Source of the DNA: Serratia proteamaculans
GTDB lineage: Bacteria; Pseudomonadota; Gammaproteobacteria; Enterobacterales; Enterobacteriaceae
Assembly (NCBI RefSeq): GCF_008830365.1
Contig: NZ_WBKI01000002.1
Span: 867,851 to 931,850 of the forward strand
DNA length: 64,000 nt
Direction: 5' to 3'
Shown here: positions 56,177-64,000 of the stretch, piece after piece
Layout: each line of letters begins with the position of its first letter
Numbering within the stretch: position 1 is the stretch's first letter
Translations under genes and position numbers: made by a program
Notes under the pieces: generated by a model
Told to the model about the DNA's origin: nothing
The model's database searches: none
What the model saw: the letters and a program-made list of their open reading frames with translations, nothing else

Positions 56177-56601
56177 TGCGCCCCCTCAATGTTGTCCAGC
56201 AGCACCTGCGGTGAGGCAAAACACATTTCTTTGCTGTCAGCATCTACCGCTACCTGAATGGTATGACCGCGGGTGGTGGTTTTGCCGCTCTCTGCATCCA
56301 GAATGCGGTAGCCAATGCGCAGGCGGTTTTCATATTCTTCCAGCTCGGCGCAAACGATAATGCGCTGCTCAAACAGCACCGGCGCGATATATTTCACTCG
56401 CGTATCCACGATCGGCCAGACATAGCCCGAAGCCTGCATCTGCCGATAACCGTAACTGAACTGTTTGAGCAGCGCTTCGCGCGCGATCTCAAAATAACGG
56501 AAATAGTTGCCGTGCCACACGACGCCCATGGCATCGGTATCATGGAAAGGGATAGCGATTTCAATACTGACGGAGAATCGCGGATCGTCTTTTAGCTTCA
56601 T
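56173..56601 (-). CDS. apeK: YbgC-type thioesterase ApeK
   Basis: 142 residues, 4-hydroxybenzoyl-CoA-thioesterase hotdog. The motif FHDTDAMGVVWHGNYFRYFEIARE (read from residue 19) has the conserved Asp and the HGNY helix start. Likely releases or edits acyl intermediates. Overlaps apeJ by four bases. Confidence 0.85.
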   Translation of the reverse strand: MKLKDDPRFSVSIEIAIPFHDTDAMGVVWHGNYFRYFEIAREALLKQFSYGYRQMQASGYVWPIVDTRVKYIAPVLFEQRIIVCAELEEYENRLRIGYRILDAESGKTTTRGHTIQVAVDADSKEMCFASPQVLLDNIEGAQ

Positions 56602-58316
56602 GTCTCAGGCCCCTGTTGCGCTGACGGCTGCGCCGCCAGTTGCCAAAAATCGAAAAAATTAAACCAGTCGAGCGGTGCCAGCAGGCAATAGTGCTCCAGC
56701 CGTGCGGCATAACTATCCACCGCGTCTTGCAACGCCTGCTGGCGCTGCTGACGGGGTAATAACAGCGGATCGGCAAACGGCTCGAAATAAACGTTCAGGC
56801 GCCCCTGCTGCTTGAGACCGAACATCAGAAATACCGGGCAACGCAGTGCGGCAGCCAGGACAAAGGGTCCCTGCGGGAAAGGGGCTGGTTGGCCGAGAAA
56901 ACGGCTCCATACTACGCGTGGTTGCTCACCTCGCTGATGTTTACCGGCAGAGGTGCGATCGCCGACGATCGCCACCCATTCACCGGCATCCAACTTGTCC
57001 TGCAGCCGCATGGCCGTTTCCGGCCCCAGCGACGTCACTGAGATCAAATTCAGATTGGCGCGCGGATTCACTTCTTTCATCATCTGGTTGAAGCGCTCGG
57101 CGTGCTCGGTAAACACCAGGGCATTCACTTTTACGCCTGAATCCAGCTCGCCCAGGGCACGGCAGGACTCGATATCCCCCAGATGTGAAGCCAGGATCAG
57201 CGTGCCTTTGCCGGAAGCTATCTGGCGTTCACAGCCAACGCGATCCACCAACCGAATATCATTCAGTTCCCCACGCCAGCTCGCCAGCTTGTCGAGCATC
57301 GCCTCGCCAAAACGCATAAAGTGATGGAAGCTGCTGAGCGGCGCAGGCAACGGTTGCTGCCGCCCCTGGGCGAACTGCCGCAGACGCTGCAGGTAAGCGC
57401 GCGATGCCTCGCGCTGGCGACGCCCGGTCAGCCAGAAATAACCGATCACCGGATACAGCAATAATTGAAATACCCGGCGGCCAAACAGCCGGTAGATCTG
57501 TAGCATCAGCCGGATGCCCCACAGGCCATGGCGTTCCTGGGTCGCCGACCAATGTTGTGGATTAACCGACCGTTGGCGTTGCCGCAGCAGGCGAGGAATA
57601 CGCGGCAACATGCCAAAGAACAAACGGGTATGCATCCAGGAGATACGCAGATTATCGCGCAGCGCGTCAAAATGAGAAACGCCGTCGGCCGGATAGGTGA
57701 CCCGCGTCGGTAAAAAACGACTGGGGACCCCCTGCCAATACAGCCGGACCATCACTTCGGTATCGAAATCCATGCGCTTGCCGAGCGGATGGCGCGTGGT
57801 TAGCGCCAGCGTCGGTCCCACCGGATAAACGCGAAAACCACACATGCTGTCTTTCAACGACAGCGACAGGGTTTCTATCCATACCCAGATATGGGTGACA
57901 TAGCGGCCATACAGGCGAGCTTTTGGCACCGAGCTGTCGTAAATGGGTCGGCCGGAAATCAGACAATCCGGATGAGCGCGCGCCTCGTCGATCATGGCCG
58001 GGATATCACTCAGTTGATGCTGGCCGTCGGCATCCACCTGTAAAGCGTGGCTGTAACCCTGCCGTTGTGCCAACTGCAGACCGGCGATCACCGCCGCCCC
58101 TTTCCCCTGGTTTTTCTCCAGCCGTAGCAACCTGACCCAAGGTAGCTCCGCAGCCAGCCGCTGGAGTTCCCCGGCGGTGTCGGTATCGCTGCCATCGTCC
58201 ACGATCAGGCATGGCAGACCATAGCCAGCTAACGAGCTCAGTACCGCGGCCATCATCTTCCCGTGATTGAAACAGGGGATAACGAGACAGGGGGTGAAGG
58301 AGGCACTCACTGACAT
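56598..58316 (-). CDS. apeJ: Glycosyltransferase-acyltransferase fusion ApeJ
   Basis: 572 residues, two domains. The N-terminal GT2 glycosyltransferase has VIPCFNHGKMM, IVDDGSDTDTAGE and QVDADGQHQLSDI. The C-terminal lysophospholipid-acyltransferase-like (LpxL type) domain has LASHLGDIESCRALGE (HX4D/E) and GDRTSAGKH near residue 460. Would attach sugar and fatty acyl parts of the membrane anchor. The fusion is normal for this gene. Confidence 0.87.
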   Translation of the reverse strand: MSVSASFTPCLVIPCFNHGKMMAAVLSSLAGYGLPCLIVDDGSDTDTAGELQRLAAELPWVRLLRLEKNQGKGAAVIAGLQLAQRQGYSHALQVDADGQHQLSDIPAMIDEARAHPDCLISGRPIYDSSVPKARLYGRYVTHIWVWIETLSLSLKDSMCGFRVYPVGPTLALTTRHPLGKRMDFDTEVMVRLYWQGVPSRFLPTRVTYPADGVSHFDALRDNLRISWMHTRLFFGMLPRIPRLLRQRQRSVNPQHWSATQERHGLWGIRLMLQIYRLFGRRVFQLLLYPVIGYFWLTGRRQREASRAYLQRLRQFAQGRQQPLPAPLSSFHHFMRFGEAMLDKLASWRGELNDIRLVDRVGCERQIASGKGTLILASHLGDIESCRALGELDSGVKVNALVFTEHAERFNQMMKEVNPRANLNLISVTSLGPETAMRLQDKLDAGEWVAIVGDRTSAGKHQRGEQPRVVWSRFLGQPAPFPQGPFVLAAALRCPVFLMFGLKQQGRLNVYFEPFADPLLLPRQQRQQALQDAVDSYAARLEHYCLLAPLDWFNFFDFWQLAAQPSAQQGPET

Positions 58317-58651
58317 AATGAGATCTTACCGCTGCTGGCGATCGTTTCACCCACGCGGTAGTTGAATAACAGTTTATGCCGTGCCGGCTGCCATTCAAGC
58401 TGTAACAGTACGGTTTGCTCCGGCAACAGGGGTTGTTGAAATTTGATCACTTCGATCCCTTTGAACCCAGCCTCGATAGCCAGCAATTGCCGGGCATACT
58501 GCATCACCCAGTTCAACTGCGTGACCCCCGGCAGGATCGGATGTTCAGGGAAATGGCCGCGAAACCAAAACAGCCCGGCGGGCAAACGCAGCTGCAGGCT
58601 GGCATGGGTGGCGTCACTCACCTGCTGTTGCAGCACCTCAGGTTGCATCAT
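58307..58651 (-). CDS. apeI: Aryl polyene dehydratase ApeI
   Basis: 114 residues, FabZ-like hotdog: FWFRGHFPEHPILPGVTQLNWVMQYA carries the GHFP-x2-P-x2-PG motif with catalytic His. Partner of ApeP in the pathway. Ten-base overlap with apeJ and four with apeH. Confidence 0.85.
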   Translation of the reverse strand: MMQPEVLQQQVSDATHASLQLRLPAGLFWFRGHFPEHPILPGVTQLNWVMQYARQLLAIEAGFKGIEVIKFQQPLLPEQTVLLQLEWQPARHKLLFNYRVGETIASSGKISLCQ

Positions 58652-60021
58652 AAAAACAGCTCCTGTAGTTCAGCATAGGCGCGCTTGCCCTGCGGATTCA
58701 GCGGAATGGCATCGATAATACGCCAGCGGCGCGGCAGAGCCACCGGCTCCAGCCAGCCCCGCAGCGCCTGATGCAGTTCGCGAGTTAACGCCCCTTCGGA
58801 CAAGCTTTGTCGGCGGGTTTCGCCATAGGGGGACAACACGAGCACCGCTACCAATACCGTGCGCCCTGTTTGCTGTTGCGTTAACACCGCAGCATCGGCG
58901 ATCTCCGGCAGCGAAGTCAGCCGACGCTCAATTTCGCTTAGCGACAGGCGTTTCTCTTCCAGTTTGATAATACGATCGGCGCGGCCGTTTAATTGAAAGT
59001 GTCTGCCATCCGGGGCGAGCTGAATAATGTCGCTCAACACCAGTTCGCCGCTATCAGGGATCAGTGGCGACACGACCTTGGCGCTGCTGTCTGCATTAAC
59101 CGTTAGCGTCACGCAATCAAATAGTTGCCACAGTGCGTCCTCTCTAACTTGCTTGCGCCAGGCCAGTGAGCCGGTTTCCGTCGTGCCGTAAATTTCCAGC
59201 GGCAATCCGCCCAGCATCTGCTGCGACAGTTTGGCTTCGGCACCAGATAGCGGGCCACCGGCGGAAAATACCTCAACGCATTCGGTCAGCGCCAGGCAGC
59301 TATCCAAACGCTTAAGCCACGCCGGGCTGCTGACAAACACCAGACGCCGGCCCTGGTGTCGGGCAATCAACTGTTCATGATACTGCGTTAACTGCGCATC
59401 AAACGGCAGGCCAAAAGCCAGTGGCAGGAACAGGCGAAAACTCAGGCCATACATATGCTGGTGAGACACCGACGCGATAACGCAGCAACCCTGCAAGGGC
59501 TCGTGCCAGGTTTCAGCCAGCAGTTCGCTTTCATGGTCCATACAGGCGACGGATTTATTCACCGCCTGCGGCTGGCCGGTAGAACCGGAAGTGTAAAGAA
59601 TAAAACGAGGATCCTGAGGCCAGGCGGGCAGTACGCTATCCGCATTGGCACCCTCGGATACCGACAAAACCGGCACGCCGGGATCGAGAGGCATATCGGT
59701 CAGCAACGCATCGTAATCAGCCCGCTGCTCTTTGAGGATGGCTTCGCGCTGGTGGCCAAAAATCACCGGCACCCTGGCGGCATACAAAGATGCCAACAAC
59801 GCAACGGCAAAGCGATAGCTATCATCAAAACACAGCGCCCAACGACGCTCTTGCCTGCCTGCCAGCGTTGCAGCCAATGCGGCAACGTCACGGCGAAACT
59901 GACTGAGATAGAACACCTGAGCGCCACGCCAGGCAATAAGCAGCCCATCATCACGCTCCGGGCTGAGCCATTGGCTCATCGGCAAACTCAGGCGCGCCTG
60001 ATCCTTTTCCTGACTGTCCAT
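58648..60021 (-). CDS. apeH: Aryl-acid:ACP ligase (AMP-binding) ApeH
   Basis: 457 residues, ANL superfamily. AMP-binding loop FILYTSGSTGQPQAVNKS near residue 138, YGTTETGSLAWR near 280 and GRADRIIKLEEKRLSLSEIERRL near 340. In the known pathway it loads 4-hydroxybenzoate on an ACP as starter. Its ATG lies 34 bases inside apeG; a later in-frame ATG (MSQWLSPERDDG) is an alternative start. Confidence 0.86.
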   Translation of the reverse strand: MDSQEKDQARLSLPMSQWLSPERDDGLLIAWRGAQVFYLSQFRRDVAALAATLAGRQERRWALCFDDSYRFAVALLASLYAARVPVIFGHQREAILKEQRADYDALLTDMPLDPGVPVLSVSEGANADSVLPAWPQDPRFILYTSGSTGQPQAVNKSVACMDHESELLAETWHEPLQGCCVIASVSHQHMYGLSFRLFLPLAFGLPFDAQLTQYHEQLIARHQGRRLVFVSSPAWLKRLDSCLALTECVEVFSAGGPLSGAEAKLSQQMLGGLPLEIYGTTETGSLAWRKQVREDALWQLFDCVTLTVNADSSAKVVSPLIPDSGELVLSDIIQLAPDGRHFQLNGRADRIIKLEEKRLSLSEIERRLTSLPEIADAAVLTQQQTGRTVLVAVLVLSPYGETRRQSLSEGALTRELHQALRGWLEPVALPRRWRIIDAIPLNPQGKRAYAELQELFL

Positions 60022-60572
60022 TCAATACCCATTAATGCCCCCATCAGCAGATAGCTGATGCCGCCGTTATACAGCGTCCAGAGTGCAATATCACCGGACA
60101 GGCAGGTTGCCAGCGCTATCGCGCCGTTAACAATAAAGAACCCACACCAAACCTGAGTCACCCGGCGAGTGTAAGCCACGCCAGCAGCATCCAGCTGCGG
60201 CTCGGTTATACGCGCCAATCGCTCAACCACCGTGGGTGGCACAAACAGCGAGTATACAAACAGCGACAGCAGTAATGCGTTGACCCATACCGGGTAATAC
60301 AGCAACCAGTGGCTCTGCTTCAGCGCCCAACTGGCCAGCGCCAGCAAGATACCAACAATAGCCAGGGATTTGCCTAACCACATTTGCTGACGAAGTTTAC
60401 CGCGCAGCACCAGCAAGCGTAAGGTAAACACCGTCACCAACAGCGGCGCCAGGACAGTGGTTCCCCAGCGAGTCAAGCCAACCCAAACCGCCAGTGGATA
60501 AAGCAGCAGCACCAGCCAGGTCACGACCTGCAACAGCCGCAACATCGGATTCAGCCATGGGGCAGTGTTCAC
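59988..60572 (-). CDS. apeG: COG4648-type inner membrane protein ApeG
   Basis: 194 residues with five to six hydrophobic segments and no soluble domain. Similar membrane proteins occupy this place in aryl polyene loci. Function unknown; the C-terminal RKRIRRA is positive and cytoplasmic. Overlaps apeH by 34 bases. Confidence 0.78.
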   Translation of the reverse strand: MNTAPWLNPMLRLLQVVTWLVLLLYPLAVWVGLTRWGTTVLAPLLVTVFTLRLLVLRGKLRQQMWLGKSLAIVGILLALASWALKQSHWLLYYPVWVNALLLSLFVYSLFVPPTVVERLARITEPQLDAAGVAYTRRVTQVWCGFFIVNGAIALATCLSGDIALWTLYNGGISYLLMGALMGIEWTVRKRIRRA

Positions 60573-60587
60573 CTTTATACTGCGGCC

Positions 60588-60839
60588 TTAACTGTCTGAC
60601 TTAAGCAGCTCATCGATGGCATCAACCACGTCTTGCACGGTGCGCACCGACTTGAACATTTCCGGTTTAATCTTCTTGCCGGTTGTTTTCTGCAGGTGCA
60701 CGACCAGATCCACCGCATCAATGCTGTCCAGTTCAAGCTCTTCGTATAAGCGGGACTCAGGCTTAATGTCATCCGCGTCCAGCTCGAACAGCTTGACCAA
60801 CAGCGCCTGAATTTGCAGGTAAATTTCTTGCTTATCCAT
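60588..60839 (-). CDS. apeF: Acyl carrier protein ApeF
   Basis: 83 residues. Phosphopantetheine attachment at Ser39 in ELELDSIDAVDLVVHL. Helical, acidic, typical carrier protein. Nine bases downstream of apeE. ApeE and ApeF are distinct, suggesting different jobs such as starter and extender loading. Confidence 0.9.
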   Translation of the reverse strand: MDKQEIYLQIQALLVKLFELDADDIKPESRLYEELELDSIDAVDLVVHLQKTTGKKIKPEMFKSVRTVQDVVDAIDELLKSDS

Positions 60840-60848
60840 GAAAACCTC

Positions 60849-61109
60849 TTATTTGCTACGCTGTGCAGAAACAAACTTTGCCAGCGTTTCCACGGAATAA
60901 AAATGTTGACGCATATCCTGGCTTTCAGCCGACAGCACCACGCCATAGCGGTTCTTTAATGCCAGACCCAATTCCAATGCATCAATGGAATCCAGGCCCA
61001 GCCCATCACCAAACAGCGGTGCCTCAGCGTCAATCTCCTCCGGTGTCATACCTTCAAGATTGAGCGTATCAATGATCAATTGCTTGATTTCGGTGCTCAA
61101 TAAATTCAT
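60849..61109 (-). CDS. apeE: Acyl carrier protein ApeE
   Basis: 86 residues from ATG 61109. Phosphopantetheine serine is Ser41 in GDGLGLDSIDALELGL. The frame can also begin five codons earlier at 61124, inside apeD; the shorter form MNLLSTEIKQLIIDTLN is the usual N-terminus. Second of the two carrier proteins. Confidence 0.88.
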   Translation of the reverse strand: MNLLSTEIKQLIIDTLNLEGMTPEEIDAEAPLFGDGLGLDSIDALELGLALKNRYGVVLSAESQDMRQHFYSVETLAKFVSAQRSK

Positions 61110-61113
61110 TCCA

Positions 61114-61932
61114 CTATTTCTCATTATTTATAGGTTCTGACTGTAAGGCGTCAGTTAAATGCTGGGTTAATCTTCTTGCCGCAAGGGCGGGAGAAACGTC
61201 ATTTGCATGAATAAATGCGCGGGCGTCGATCTTATCCTGAACGGTGATATGGAACTGCGGCTTTATCGCCGGGATATTATACCATTTACCCTGTTTCGTC
61301 AGCATGGGGGGCTGGCAATGAATATGCACCACGCGGATGTCACACTGCCCTCGTAGCGCAATATTGGCGGCCCCCCGCTGCAATGTCAGCGCCTTGCCCG
61401 GCGTAGTACGAGTGCCCTCCGGGAATATCAGGATAGTCCCTCCGCTGGCCAGGCGTTGTCGGCACTGTTCCAACAGAATATCCGACTGCGCATTTGCCAA
61501 GTACCCCGCCGCTTTGATCACCCCGCTGACAAACACATTACTCAGCAAGGCTTCTTTGACGATACAGTCACAGCGCGGCATCCGAGATGCCAGCAACACA
61601 TAGTCCAGCAGGCTGGGATGATTGGCGATCACCAGGCAACCGCGATCCTCACTAAAGCGTTCTACATTGTCGAAATGGTAATCCAGAACGCCAAAAAAGC
61701 GTGTCGTGGCCAGGAAGAAACGGAAACTGTGACGGATTGAGTTCTGCGTCAATCGGCTGCGGCGAGCTGGATCACGGACCACCAGACGCATCAGGTTAAA
61801 CCAGACGCCAGACAGTAACAGACCACCCAAACCAAACAGTGAAAAGCAAAAGCCCGTCGCCACCACCCGCCAACAGCGATTAAACCAGGAGGATTTTTCG
61901 GGAGCATTTTCCGCAGGGATCGTCGTAGCCAT
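61114..61932 (-). CDS. apeD: PlsC-like acyltransferase ApeD
   Basis: 272 residues. N-terminal membrane segment, then 1-acylglycerol-3-phosphate-acyltransferase motifs: VIANHPSLLDYVLLASRM (HX4D) near residue 104, and FPEGTRTTPGKAL near 175. Probably builds the lipid anchor of the polyene. Its start shares one base with the apeC stop. Confidence 0.86.
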   Translation of the reverse strand: MATTIPAENAPEKSSWFNRCWRVVATGFCFSLFGLGGLLLSGVWFNLMRLVVRDPARRSRLTQNSIRHSFRFFLATTRFFGVLDYHFDNVERFSEDRGCLVIANHPSLLDYVLLASRMPRCDCIVKEALLSNVFVSGVIKAAGYLANAQSDILLEQCRQRLASGGTILIFPEGTRTTPGKALTLQRGAANIALRGQCDIRVVHIHCQPPMLTKQGKWYNIPAIKPQFHITVQDKIDARAFIHANDVSPALAARRLTQHLTDALQSEPINNEK

Positions 61933-62648
61933 CAGCGTTTCCAGGACCAGTCGTGCCGTGGGCCCGGTACAGTGAATTCATCATCAGCACTCAACCAACC
62001 CCGTAAAAACGCCAGCCCCTGTGGCTCATGGCGGTTAGCCTGTTCGGTGGTTGTTGCCTGGCAATGCAGAGTGCCACCGCTTTCGAGCAACAGGGCGACA
62101 GCATAGGGAACCGAATTTTCCGGCGCGAAAGGTCGATAAACCTCCGGCACAATACCGTCGAAATCAATTAACAATACCCGCCCCGCACTGCCCGTGGCCA
62201 AGAGCGCCTGGGCCTCAATCATCCCCTGCTGAAAGCTGTCTGCCCCGGCAGCCAATGAAGTGGTCGGCAAAGTATTCTTCGCCATAATAGTCAACCACCC
62301 TGCCGCCGTGTTGTGCACCGACATGGCAAAATCCGTTGGCGATAAGGGTTGTTCCTGATGCAGATGCCGAAGAATTTTGTGCGTCCGCTCCAGTTCACCA
62401 TGACGACTGGTAAAGATCGCCATATCCGCCTGGTAGTCATTCAACAAGATCAGTCCGCTTTCTACCGCCAAACGGGTTCCGATACTCATCCGACGCAGCG
62501 ACATCATGGGGATATGAGAACAGCCGGGTAATACGCCCTGATATTCAGCGGCAAGAGAGTCATCCGTAGCCCATTGGCGCCATGCATCACGCGTTCCACG
62601 ATCGGGAGCCATCGCCCACCAACTGAGTATATTCATGTCGCCCGCCAT
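61932..62648 (-). CDS. apeC: Ketosynthase-like chain length factor ApeC
   Basis: 238 residues, only the N-terminal part of a ketosynthase fold. Where a ketosynthase would have its catalytic Cys this protein reads TTSLAAGADSFQQGM (residues 129-143), so it cannot condense alone. That fits the partner role in the ApeO:ApeC heterodimer. First gene of the operon, with a TATAAT promoter 42 bases upstream. A second start, ATG 62636 (MNILSWWAMAP), fits the family N-terminus slightly better; neither has a clear ribosome site. Confidence 0.83.
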   Translation of the reverse strand: MAGDMNILSWWAMAPDRGTRDAWRQWATDDSLAAEYQGVLPGCSHIPMMSLRRMSIGTRLAVESGLILLNDYQADMAIFTSRHGELERTHKILRHLHQEQPLSPTDFAMSVHNTAAGWLTIMAKNTLPTTSLAAGADSFQQGMIEAQALLATGSAGRVLLIDFDGIVPEVYRPFAPENSVPYAVALLLESGGTLHCQATTTEQANRHEPQGLAFLRGWLSADDEFTVPGPRHDWSWKR

Positions 62649-62689
62649 TAAAGGGTATTACCGGCCAGAAAAATTCCGTGGGTAAATTT

Positions 62690-62719
62690 ATTATATCTAA
62701 CCTCAGAATGCATTCCCAA
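62690..62719 (-). promoter_or_regulatory. Promoter of the aryl polyene operon
   Basis: On the minus strand TTGGGA (62719-62714), 18-base spacer and a perfect -10 TATAAT (62695-62690). Predicted start near 62683, giving a 35-base leader before apeC. No operator was recognised. The remaining gap to 62934 is AT-rich and must also hold the promoter of the divergent lipoprotein gene. Confidence 0.6.
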
Positions 62720-62934
62720 AATTCCTATTTTTACACGGAATATTCGATTAAACGATTAGGTTTACTTATCGACATAACCTGATGAGACTTGAGATAAAAA
62801 GGAATTATCGTAATGAAAACCAGCAATATTTGTCGAAAATGCTTCATCGGAGTATCTTAATCGGGGAGAGTCATACACTACACCCGGTGTGTGGCTAATA
62901 CATTTCTTATTCACCATCACTCATGGAAAAGAGT

Positions 62935-63324
62935 ATGAAACCATTAAAATTCATTTTAACTGGCGTATTCGCTGCGGTTCTGGTCAGTGGTTGCGCAGGT
63001 ACAGCCCCGGTAAGAAACGTCAGTCAACAGGTTACTGGTAGCCACAGTGACGCACAGGTGCGTCAGGCCATTCTCTCTGCAGGCTTGAACCGTGGCTGGA
63101 TTATGAACCCGACCGCTGACGGCGTGATCGATGGCAAAATTTTGCTGCGTGGTCACAGTGCCGACATCCGCATCACTTACAATACGAATAGTTATCAGAT
63201 TAACTATATTGGCAGCGGTAATATGGATGCCAAAGACGGAAAGATTCACCCAAACTATAATCGCTGGGTGGCCAATCTGGATAAGGATATTCAGTTGGAA
63301 CTCGCCCGTCAGAATATTAAATAA
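62935..63324 (+). CDS. Small hypothetical lipoprotein
   Basis: 129 residues. Lipoprotein signal MKPLKFILTGVFAAVLVSGC with lipobox Val-Ser-Gly-Cys20 and +2 Ala, so likely outer membrane. The mature part (SHSDAQVRQAILSAGLNRGW; ADIRITYNTNSYQINYIGSGNM; LDKDIQLELARQ) looks like a compact alpha/beta domain that I do not recognise. GGAAAAGAG precedes ATG 62935; a second ATG four codons upstream lacks a ribosome site. It lies between the divergent aryl polyene operon and the rrn tail; a functional link is not shown. Confidence 0.8.
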   Translation: MKPLKFILTGVFAAVLVSGCAGTAPVRNVSQQVTGSHSDAQVRQAILSAGLNRGWIMNPTADGVIDGKILLRGHSADIRITYNTNSYQINYIGSGNMDAKDGKIHPNYNRWVANLDKDIQLELARQNIK

Positions 63325-63340
63325 CGACGAGAATGTAGAT

Positions 63341-63368
63341 TACCCGGTGGGGATCCTACTGCCGGGTA
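63341..63368 (+). terminator. Terminator of the lipoprotein gene
   Basis: TACCCGG (63341-63347) and CCGGGTA (63362-63368) with a T-rich tail, 16 bases after the stop codon. Confidence 0.65.
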
Positions 63369-63476
63369 TATTATTCTTTATATTGGCATTCAATTCAGAC
63401 AATTATTTATCAAAATAGATTTTCACCGCATAAATCACGCTGAAATAGGCTATTTCTCTGAATTTTTCATATGAAA

Positions 63477-63503
63477 AAGCCCTGAGTCAGAGACTCAGGG
63501 CTT
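63477..63503 (-). terminator. Terminator of the rrn operon / tRNA-Asp
   Basis: AAGCCCTGAGTC (63477-63488), loop AGA, GACTCAGGGCTT (63492-63503); leftward it is followed by TTTTTCAT. Twelve-bp perfect stem 10 bases beyond the tRNA 3' end. Confidence 0.85.
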
Positions 63504-63513
63504 ATCAAATTAG

Positions 63514-63590
63514 TGGCGGAACGGACGGGGCTCGAACCCGCGACCCCCTGCGTGACAGGCAGGTATTCTAACCAACTGAACTACCGCTCC
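63514..63590 (-). tRNA. aspU: tRNA-Asp (anticodon GUC), distal gene of rrn operon
   Basis: 77 bases with encoded CCA, identical to the copy at 40348-40424. It follows the 5S gene in the same direction, as aspU follows rrnH in E. coli. The flank on the 5S side is different from the first copy. Confidence 0.97.
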
Positions 63591-63682
63591 ACCGGTTCTT
63601 TCACGTTACATCTTTCGATGTGGCAAAACCGCTCATGGCGATCCTGCTCATTACCGGGTGTCAAACCGATAACGTTTAATTG

Positions 63683-63802
63683 ATGCCTGGCAGTGTCCTA
63701 CTCTCGCATGGGGAGACCCCACACTACCATCGGCGCTACGGCGTTTCACTTCTGAGTTCGGCATGGGATCAGGTGGGACCACCGCGCTATGGCCGCCAGG
63801 CA
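63683..63802 (-). rRNA. rrf: 5S ribosomal RNA
   Basis: 120 bases from TGCCTGGCGGCC to CTGCCAGGCAT on the minus strand; the two ends pair, and the internal CCACCTGATCCCATGCCGAA and GAAGTGAAAC segments are the classic enterobacterial 5S. Ends set by alignment to E. coli 5S in memory. Confidence 0.96.
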
Positions 63803-63902
63803 AATTCTGTTTCATTCTCGGCCGTTACCATCAGTAACCACCAGAACCAATCTCGGAACTCGCTGAAAATCATCTCTCAAATCAAAACACTTTTGGTGTT
63901 GT

Positions 63903-64000
63903 AAGGTTAAGTCTCACGGATCATTAGTACTGGTTAGCTCAATGCATCGCTGCACTTACACACCCAGCCTATCAACGTCTTAGTCTTAAACGTTCCTTCA
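63903..64000 (-). rRNA. rrl: 23S ribosomal RNA, 3' end only
   Basis: The minus strand ends ...GTACTAATGATCCGTGAGACTTAACCTT, the 23S 3' terminus with small differences from E. coli. Only the last 98 bases are in the window; the rest lies to the right. The 100-base spacer to 5S holds no gene. Confidence 0.93.

Noticed and set aside
63680..63904. 74-codon plus-strand frame
   Set aside because: It lies across the 5S rRNA gene and spacer on the opposite strand.
1..64000. CRISPR arrays, insertion sequences, integrases, prophage genes
   Set aside because: No regularly spaced repeats, transposase, integrase or phage structural proteins were recognised on either strand.

Overview
The window reads as a chromosomal segment of an enterobacterium, most probably a Serratia (species not resolvable by eye). 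Supporting this: the gene order nqrA / yafK / yafJ / gmhA / fadE and dnaQ / rnhA / yafS / gloB / mltD / yafD / yafC / dkgB / tRNA-Asp / rrn is the E. coli backbone order; many products are near-identical in length and motif to E. coli or Klebsiella proteins; and three blocks absent from E. coli K-12 sit inside that backbone: methionine salvage, hpx purine catabolism plus aerobactin, and an aryl-polyene cluster.

Layout. 1-6.9 kb: 5' end of nqrA (runs off the left edge) with a structured leader, dpaA (yafK), yafJ, gmhA, fadE under a FadR-type operator, then a short type I toxin gene of the Hok family with an antisense Sok-like RNA. 7-13.3 kb: complete methylthioadenosine salvage set mtnK, mtnA, mtnDCB, mtnE plus an omega-amidase (yafV), with MetJ-like boxes in both divergent promoters. 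13.3-25.9 kb: one long leftward purine (urate/allantoate) operon hpxFGHIJK-QT-P, its RpiR regulator hpxU, and the rightward hpxWXYZ operon. Both operons carry sigma-54 type -24/-12 promoters and hpxF has two NtrC-like enhancer sites. 25.9-36.2 kb: aerobactin locus (siderophore-interacting reductase, ShiF-like exporter, iucABCD, iutA) around a double Fur-like box. 36.2-40.3 kb: the second half of the hpx genes: allantoinase hpxB, allantoin racemase hpxA, GntR regulator hpxS and the divergent allantoin permease hpxC. 40.3-49 kb: tRNA-Asp and the core block dnaQ to dkgB. 49-62.7 kb: a 16-gene leftward aryl polyene (APE) operon apeCDEFGHIJKLMNOPQR with almost every gene overlapping the next. 62.9-64 kb: a small lipoprotein, a second identical tRNA-Asp, 5S rRNA and the 3' end of 23S rRNA, i.e. 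the tail of an rrn operon read leftward.

How it works together. The hpx genes would convert hydroxyisourate through OHCU to allantoin (hpxT, hpxQ), make both allantoin enantiomers usable (hpxA), open the ring (hpxB), hydrolyse allantoate (hpxK) and transaminate ureidoglycine to oxalurate (hpxJ), which the hpxWXYZ products would degrade to oxalate and nitrogen. No urate oxidase, urate hydroxylase or xanthine dehydrogenase gene is in the window, so urate oxidation must be encoded elsewhere. The promoter signals predict nitrogen-limitation control of this pathway, iron control of aerobactin, methionine (MetJ) control of MTA salvage and fatty-acid (FadR) control of fadE. No insertion sequence, integrase, prophage or CRISPR array was seen.
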